Positions 40,251 to 43,379 of a stretch of 43,379 nucleotides of DNA are shown here, in pieces (positions within the stretch are counted from its first letter, which is position 1; each line of letters opens with the position of its first letter). The stretch covers positions 1-43,379 of the forward strand of contig JBFLGC010000022.1 of the NCBI GenBank assembly GCA_041859945.1. The letters run 5' to 3'. The notes below the pieces were generated by a model, which searched no databases, was not told the origin of the DNA, and worked only from the letters and a program-made list of their open reading frames with translations. The stretch is from Tetragenococcus sp041859945 (GTDB taxonomy: Bacteria > Bacillota > Bacilli > Lactobacillales > Enterococcaceae). The position numbers and the translations under genes are program-made.

Positions 40251-40796
40251 ATGTCCAAACTCGTTTTATTAGCTGTTACTGGTAGTATATCTGCTTATAA
40301 AGCCGCCGATATAACCAATGAACTGACCAAAAAAGGCTTGGCAGTCGACGTGATGATGTCAGAAAGTAGCACACATTTCATCACGCCTTTGACCCTGCAA
40401 TCCCTATCGAAGCGACCTATTCATACCGATGTGATGACAGAAATCCGGCCTGATAAAATCAACCATATCGAACTTGCCAAACAAACAGATCTTTTTGTAG
40501 TGGCACCAGCTAGTGCCAACATCATTGGTAAACTAGCTAATGGAATCGCCGACGATTTGATTTCAACGGTCGCTCTGGCCTTACATGCTGAAACACCAAA
40601 AATGATCGCTCCAGCCATGAACACCTATATGTATGAAAATCCGATCGTACAAAGAAATTTAGTGACTTTAAAAGAAGTCGGTTTTACTGAGATCGAACCA
40701 CGCGAATCGCTACTTGCTTGTGGCGACTTTGGCAAAGGGGCTTTGGCTAGCGTAGATACGATCGTCGCAAAAATCACCACAACTTTAGGTATATAA
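40251..40796 (+). CDS. coaC: Phosphopantothenoylcysteine decarboxylase (CoaC)
   Basis: A 181-aa flavoprotein of the HFCD family: AVTGSISAYKAADI, APASANIIGKLANGIADDLIS, the substrate-clamp motif APAMNTYMYENP and the catalytic Cys in LLACGDFGKGAL. It uses FMN to decarboxylate 4'-phosphopantothenoylcysteine to phosphopantetheine. ATG 40251 has AAGGAGGG upstream. Confidence 0.95.
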   Translation: MSKLVLLAVTGSISAYKAADITNELTKKGLAVDVMMSESSTHFITPLTLQSLSKRPIHTDVMTEIRPDKINHIELAKQTDLFVVAPASANIIGKLANGIADDLISTVALALHAETPKMIAPAMNTYMYENPIVQRNLVTLKEVGFTEIEPRESLLACGDFGKGALASVDTIVAKITTTLGI

Positions 40797-40808
40797 AAGG
40801 AGCAGGAT

Positions 40809-41444
40809 ATGAAACAACAGGAAAAAACCTTTAAAATGGTCTTGACGGCCTTCTTCTTAGCTATTTTGATTTTATTTGCGACCGTGCCTTTCTTAGGCTT
40901 CATCCCAATAGGTCCGATCAATGCGACAACGATGCATATTCCGGTCATCATCGCCTCGATTGTTTTGGGTCCCAAAATCGGTGCTTTTATGGGCGGGACG
41001 TTCGGGCTCATCAGCATGATCCGCTCGACCATCATTGTGACCCCGCTTTCCTTTGCCTTTTCGCCGTTTGTAGCCCCGCTTGGCACAACGGGAAGCGGCA
41101 GCTGGAAAGCACTCTTGATCGCTTTTATCCCCCGTATCCTGATTGGGATCGTACCGTACTATGTCTATCATTGGTGCCAAAAAGCCTTTAAAAAGGAGCG
41201 CACAACGATCAACCTCTTTCTGTCAGGTTTGCTCGGCAGTTTAACCAATACGATCTTAGTCATGAACATGATTTTCTTTTTCTTCCAAAAAGATTATGCC
41301 GGAACTCTTGAAGCTGGTCGTGCCGTATACGGAACCATTCTCGCTGTAATTTTCACACAAGGTGTCCCTGAAGCCTTGGTCGGTGGAATCGCAGCCGCTG
41401 CAGTCTGTACAGTTTTACTTAAGTTTGTTGAGCAACGAAAATAA
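40809..41444 (+). CDS. ECF transporter S-component, probably for pantothenate (PanT-like)
   Basis: A 211-aa membrane protein with five to six helices and the S-component pattern IPIGPINATTMHIPVIIASIVLGPKIGAFMGGTFG near the N-terminus. S-components bind a vitamin and dock on the shared EcfAA'T module encoded elsewhere. Position directly after coaB-coaC strongly suggests pantothenate. The N-terminal helix lacks the clear AxxxA docking motif spelled out, so I rely mainly on context. ATG 40809 has AAAGGAG upstream. Confidence 0.82.
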   Translation: MKQQEKTFKMVLTAFFLAILILFATVPFLGFIPIGPINATTMHIPVIIASIVLGPKIGAFMGGTFGLISMIRSTIIVTPLSFAFSPFVAPLGTTGSGSWKALLIAFIPRILIGIVPYYVYHWCQKAFKKERTTINLFLSGLLGSLTNTILVMNMIFFFFQKDYAGTLEAGRAVYGTILAVIFTQGVPEALVGGIAAAAVCTVLLKFVEQRK

Positions 41445-41479
41445 GCAAAAGGACGACTAGATTCGGCCTTTTGCTTATT
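41440..41479. terminator. Bidirectional terminator between the coaBC operon and the GH43 gene
   Basis: Arms AATAAGCAAAAGG (41440-41452) and CCTTTTGCTTATT (41467-41479) form a 13-bp perfect stem. It overlaps both convergent stop codon regions. Confidence 0.85.
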
Positions 41480-42639
41480 TATTTTATAAACTTACCCATT
41501 ACGGCTCGACCTTCCTCATTTCTGCCCGTAAACCAAATGTCCCCTGCTCTATCTTGATAAACAATCGCATTTTTAAAGAAAGGATCATCGACTGAAACAA
41601 GGACCGATTTAGAGTGAATGAGTGCTGAATGATCATTGAAAGTTAAAATTTCCCACTCCCCTTGAAGTGTGGCATTTATTTTTAAGCGTTCAATCGTCCC
41701 ATCATATTCAGAAGGAGCAACAACAGGCCAACCATCAGCCCCCCAAAATAAAGGGCGGATCTGCAAAAAGAAATCGGCCGAAAAAGGTTGGCGACGCACA
41801 TGGTGGACAACAAATTCTTGCTGGTTTTTTTGGTCAACAAAAATCGAGTTATGTCCTGGTCCATATAGTGGGGTGTCATTCCCTAATTTGTAGCTCCCAA
41901 TCATTTTGGTACCGATTTTAAGGGGATCTGTCGTCATATCGGTCATTTCACGATCGTTAAAATCTAGATAGGGCCCTGTAATCTCCTTGGAGCGGGCGAC
42001 GCGAATATTATAGCTATCATTGAGTGAATCAAAAGAAACAAAGAGATAAAAGTAGTCCGTCTTTTTATTGTAATAAATAAACGGGCCCTCGATCGCCCCT
42101 TCCACACTTTGGGAACGAACGGCAATTTTCTTGCCATAGCCTTTAGCTTTCGGTTTGCCCGTCTTTGAATCAATTGGTAAAAGATAGATCCCACCAAAAA
42201 AGGAACCATAAACGAGCCAATGACAGCCTTTGCGATCAAAGCAAAGATTAGCATCAATAGCATTATTAGCGGCAATTTCAGGATTGGTTTTTACCACCTC
42301 ACCTTGATCGGTCCATTGGCCAAGAATGTCACCCGCTGTGGCAAGACCAATCATCGAACGGGTGCTACCAAAAGTCGAAGCCGAATAATACATCCGATAT
42401 TGGTTTTCGACCTTTATAATATCTGGGGCCCAAAGTTGTTGAGCCTGTGTCCATTCCCAGGCCGGTCCTGGCACCCCATCAAGTGCCGTTTTTTCAAACC
42501 GCCAATGAATTAAATCCTTAGATGAACGGATTGGTACGCCACAAGTCTCCGGCTGGGTCGTATCCGTGTTGACTAAATAATAAGTGTCACCCACCTGAAT
42601 GATCGTGGGATCATGCACACCATTTTTCATATTTTCCAT
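41479..42639 (-). CDS. Glycoside hydrolase family 43 protein (arabinanase/arabinosidase-like)
   Basis: A 386-aa five-bladed propeller enzyme with HDPTII (general base Asp10), WAPD (70-73), NAIDAN (pKa-tuning Asp129), EGPFIYY (general acid Glu184) and GPGHNSIF. These are the marks of GH43 endo-1,5-alpha-L-arabinanases and related exo-enzymes. There is no signal peptide, so it probably acts inside the cell on short arabino-oligosaccharides. No sugar transporter or regulator is adjacent. ATG 42639 has AGGGAG eight bases upstream. Confidence 0.9.
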   Translation of the reverse strand: MENMKNGVHDPTIIQVGDTYYLVNTDTTQPETCGVPIRSSKDLIHWRFEKTALDGVPGPAWEWTQAQQLWAPDIIKVENQYRMYYSASTFGSTRSMIGLATAGDILGQWTDQGEVVKTNPEIAANNAIDANLCFDRKGCHWLVYGSFFGGIYLLPIDSKTGKPKAKGYGKKIAVRSQSVEGAIEGPFIYYNKKTDYFYLFVSFDSLNDSYNIRVARSKEITGPYLDFNDREMTDMTTDPLKIGTKMIGSYKLGNDTPLYGPGHNSIFVDQKNQQEFVVHHVRRQPFSADFFLQIRPLFWGADGWPVVAPSEYDGTIERLKINATLQGEWEILTFNDHSALIHSKSVLVSVDDPFFKNAIVYQDRAGDIWFTGRNEEGRAVMGKFIK

Positions 42640-42842
42640 TAATAAAACTCCCTATGCTTTATTTGTAATTCTTACTCTCAACTATTTAAGCTACAGTGTC
42701 TTTCCCCCTAATATGACGCCCGATTTCAGTTTTCGATGTCCTTTTATAGTCGAGCCTGTTGAAAAAACAAGGATCGCTTTCTCGAAAAACTTTGATGAAT
42801 AAATCAGACGTTTCATTCAGTAAAAATCTTCTACCTGAAGGG

Positions 42843-43042
42843 ATCGCCGTTTTTCTTGCCTGAAAGAAAGACTCTCGTGTGCCTTGCCAAGTTCACCTTT
42901 CTCGTATTGGAAACCACCGCTTTTCTTGCCAAGTTCGCCTTTCTTGTATTGGAAATCACCGCTTTTCTTGCCAAGTTCACCTTTCTTGTATTGGAAATCA
43001 CCGCTTTTCTTGCCAAATTCACCTTTCTTGTATTGGAAACAA
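42843..43042. repeat. 42-bp tandem repeat, about five units
   Basis: CTTGCC at 42883, 42925, 42967 and 43009 marks units exactly 42 bp long. The core is CTTGCCAAGTTCACC, then TTTCTTGTATTGG, then AAATCACCGCTTTT. A diverged unit precedes them (from 42843) and the last is cut short. On minus the array reads as a 14-residue period containing KKGELGKKSGD, but several other phases are open too and no ribosome site supports a gene. Confidence 0.9.
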
Positions 43043-43170
43043 AAATTGATCTCTCTTTTGTCCAAATATCTTTCATAGAGTTTTAAAGCTTTGTCTCAAA
43101 AATAGTTTAAATAGAGAGAAATAATTCGCTATGACCTTATACTTTATAGAGGAAGGGCTCCATTTCTGCC

Positions 43171-43262
43171 TCCACATCGGTTGTTTGTGGAGTATGGATC
43201 GCTTTTCATCCCCCACATCGGCTTTTTGTGGAGCATGGATGGTCTTTCTTACTCCACATCGA
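43171..43262 (+). repeat. Dispersed hairpin repeat, tandem copies 3 and 4
   Basis: TTTGTGGAGTATGGATCGC at 43184 and TTTGTGGAGCATGGATGG at 43225, 41 bp apart, each followed by a pyrimidine stretch and CCACATCG. In the second copy TGTGGAG and CTCCACA form a perfect 7-bp stem. Relatives lie at 4339 and 11725. Confidence 0.8.
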
Positions 43263-43303
43263 ACGCTTGTAAACACTGTCAAAAAAAGAGACGGCCTTAA
43301 TGA

Positions 43304-43379
43304 ATAGGGTAGAGGGGAAATAAATTCCGCCCCTCCCGACGTTCCGTACGTACGGGTCTCGTATACGGCTCTATCCTTG
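43304..43379 (-). mobile_element. Group II intron, 3' end with domains V and VI (partial)
   Basis: On the minus strand GAGCCGTATACGAGA-CCCGTACGTACGG (about 43344-43371) is a domain V hairpin. GGGAGGGG ... CCCCTCTACCC (about 43307-43338) is a domain VI stem with the bulged branch-point A in CTA. The intron ends near 43304 at CCCTAT. Orientation and class match the 5' fragment at the left edge. The exon just beyond contains GGCCGTCTCTTTTTTT, which looks like the second half of a terminator. Confidence 0.82.

Larger units (their letters stand above)
42640..43303. other. Non-coding tail: AT-rich spacer and two repeat arrays
   Basis: 42640-42842 shows no gene or clear signal. It is followed by a 42-bp tandem repeat (42843-43042), an AT-rich spacer, two tandem copies of the dispersed hairpin repeat (43171-43262) and the exon flank of a group II intron. 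Frames open across the 42-bp array in several phases only because 42 is a multiple of three. Confidence 0.7.

Noticed and set aside
42843..43042. CRISPR-like array
   Set aside because: Units are contiguous with no unique spacers and no cas genes are present.
42817..43086. Overlapping open frames with a 14-residue period across the 42-bp array
   Set aside because: The frames are open on both strands and in several phases because the unit length is a multiple of three. No ribosome site or conserved start was seen. Treated as a DNA repeat.

Overview
The window looks like a draft contig from a low-GC Gram-positive of the Enterococcaceae, most likely Enterococcus. The species was not determined from sequence; a gallinarum/casseliflavus-type enterococcus is only a guess. 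The basis is the family make-up: Rex, ABC-F, Ald, the ireB-ruvX-DUF1292 cluster, potABCD, and separate coaB and coaC next to an ECF S-component. Strong GGAGG ribosome sites and frequent TTG/GTG starts agree. Both window edges are pieces of a bacterial group IIC intron on the minus strand: its 5' end at the left edge and domains V-VI at the right edge. The contig therefore probably stops at copies of a repeated intron.

Layout. 1-11.5 kb is core-like chromosome: rex, an ABC-F ATPase, alanine dehydrogenase, a MarR-controlled heterodimeric ABC exporter, and a PepSY lipoprotein with a two-component system whose response regulator carries a one-base frameshift. About 11.88-23.19 kb is integrated element 1 (about 11.3 kb). 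It has a tyrosine integrase (frameshifted in an A8 run), Xis-like protein, repressor, Rep_trans/MobT-type relaxase and an oriT-like hairpin. Its cargo is redox and electrophile enzymes: flavodoxin lipoprotein, cupin, CMD protein, two SDRs, an aldo-keto reductase, an acetyltransferase and a cyclophilin-like lipoprotein, with MerR and LysR regulators. It appears to have inserted into the 3' end of the DUF1292 gene: a displaced 3' end with its own terminator lies at the left end, and the intact gene with a replacement 3' end lies at the right end.

23.17-26.1 kb is chromosome again: DUF1292, ruvX, ireB, and an MFS transporter behind a long attenuator-like leader. About 26.18-33.60 kb is integrated element 2 (about 7.4 kb), bounded by a 13-bp direct repeat. 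It has integrase, DUF3173 protein, HTH-fused MobT-type relaxase, repressor and a three-fold iterated oriT-like motif, and it carries an arsenic operon (arsR, acr3, arsC, permease, thioredoxin-like). Neither element encodes a coupling protein or a conjugation channel, so both look like integrative mobilizable elements that would rely on a Tn916/ICEBs1-like helper.

33.67-42.6 kb is chromosome: the potABCD polyamine transporter, a 1-kb non-coding region rich in hairpins, then acuI/yhdH-like reductase, coaB, coaC, a PanT-like ECF S-component, and a GH43 arabinanase-like hydrolase. The last 740 bp hold a 42-bp tandem repeat, copies of a dispersed hairpin repeat, and the intron end.

How the genes work together. 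In element 1 a MerR regulator probably controls two promoters that both have the 19-bp spacer and internal dyad typical of MerR-family promoters, joining two operons into one carbonyl/quinone-type stress regulon. In element 2 the ArsR operator overlaps a consensus promoter and drives sensing, arsenate reduction and arsenite export. The coaB-coaC-ECF block links coenzyme A synthesis to pantothenate uptake. All homology statements come from reading motifs; no database search was run.
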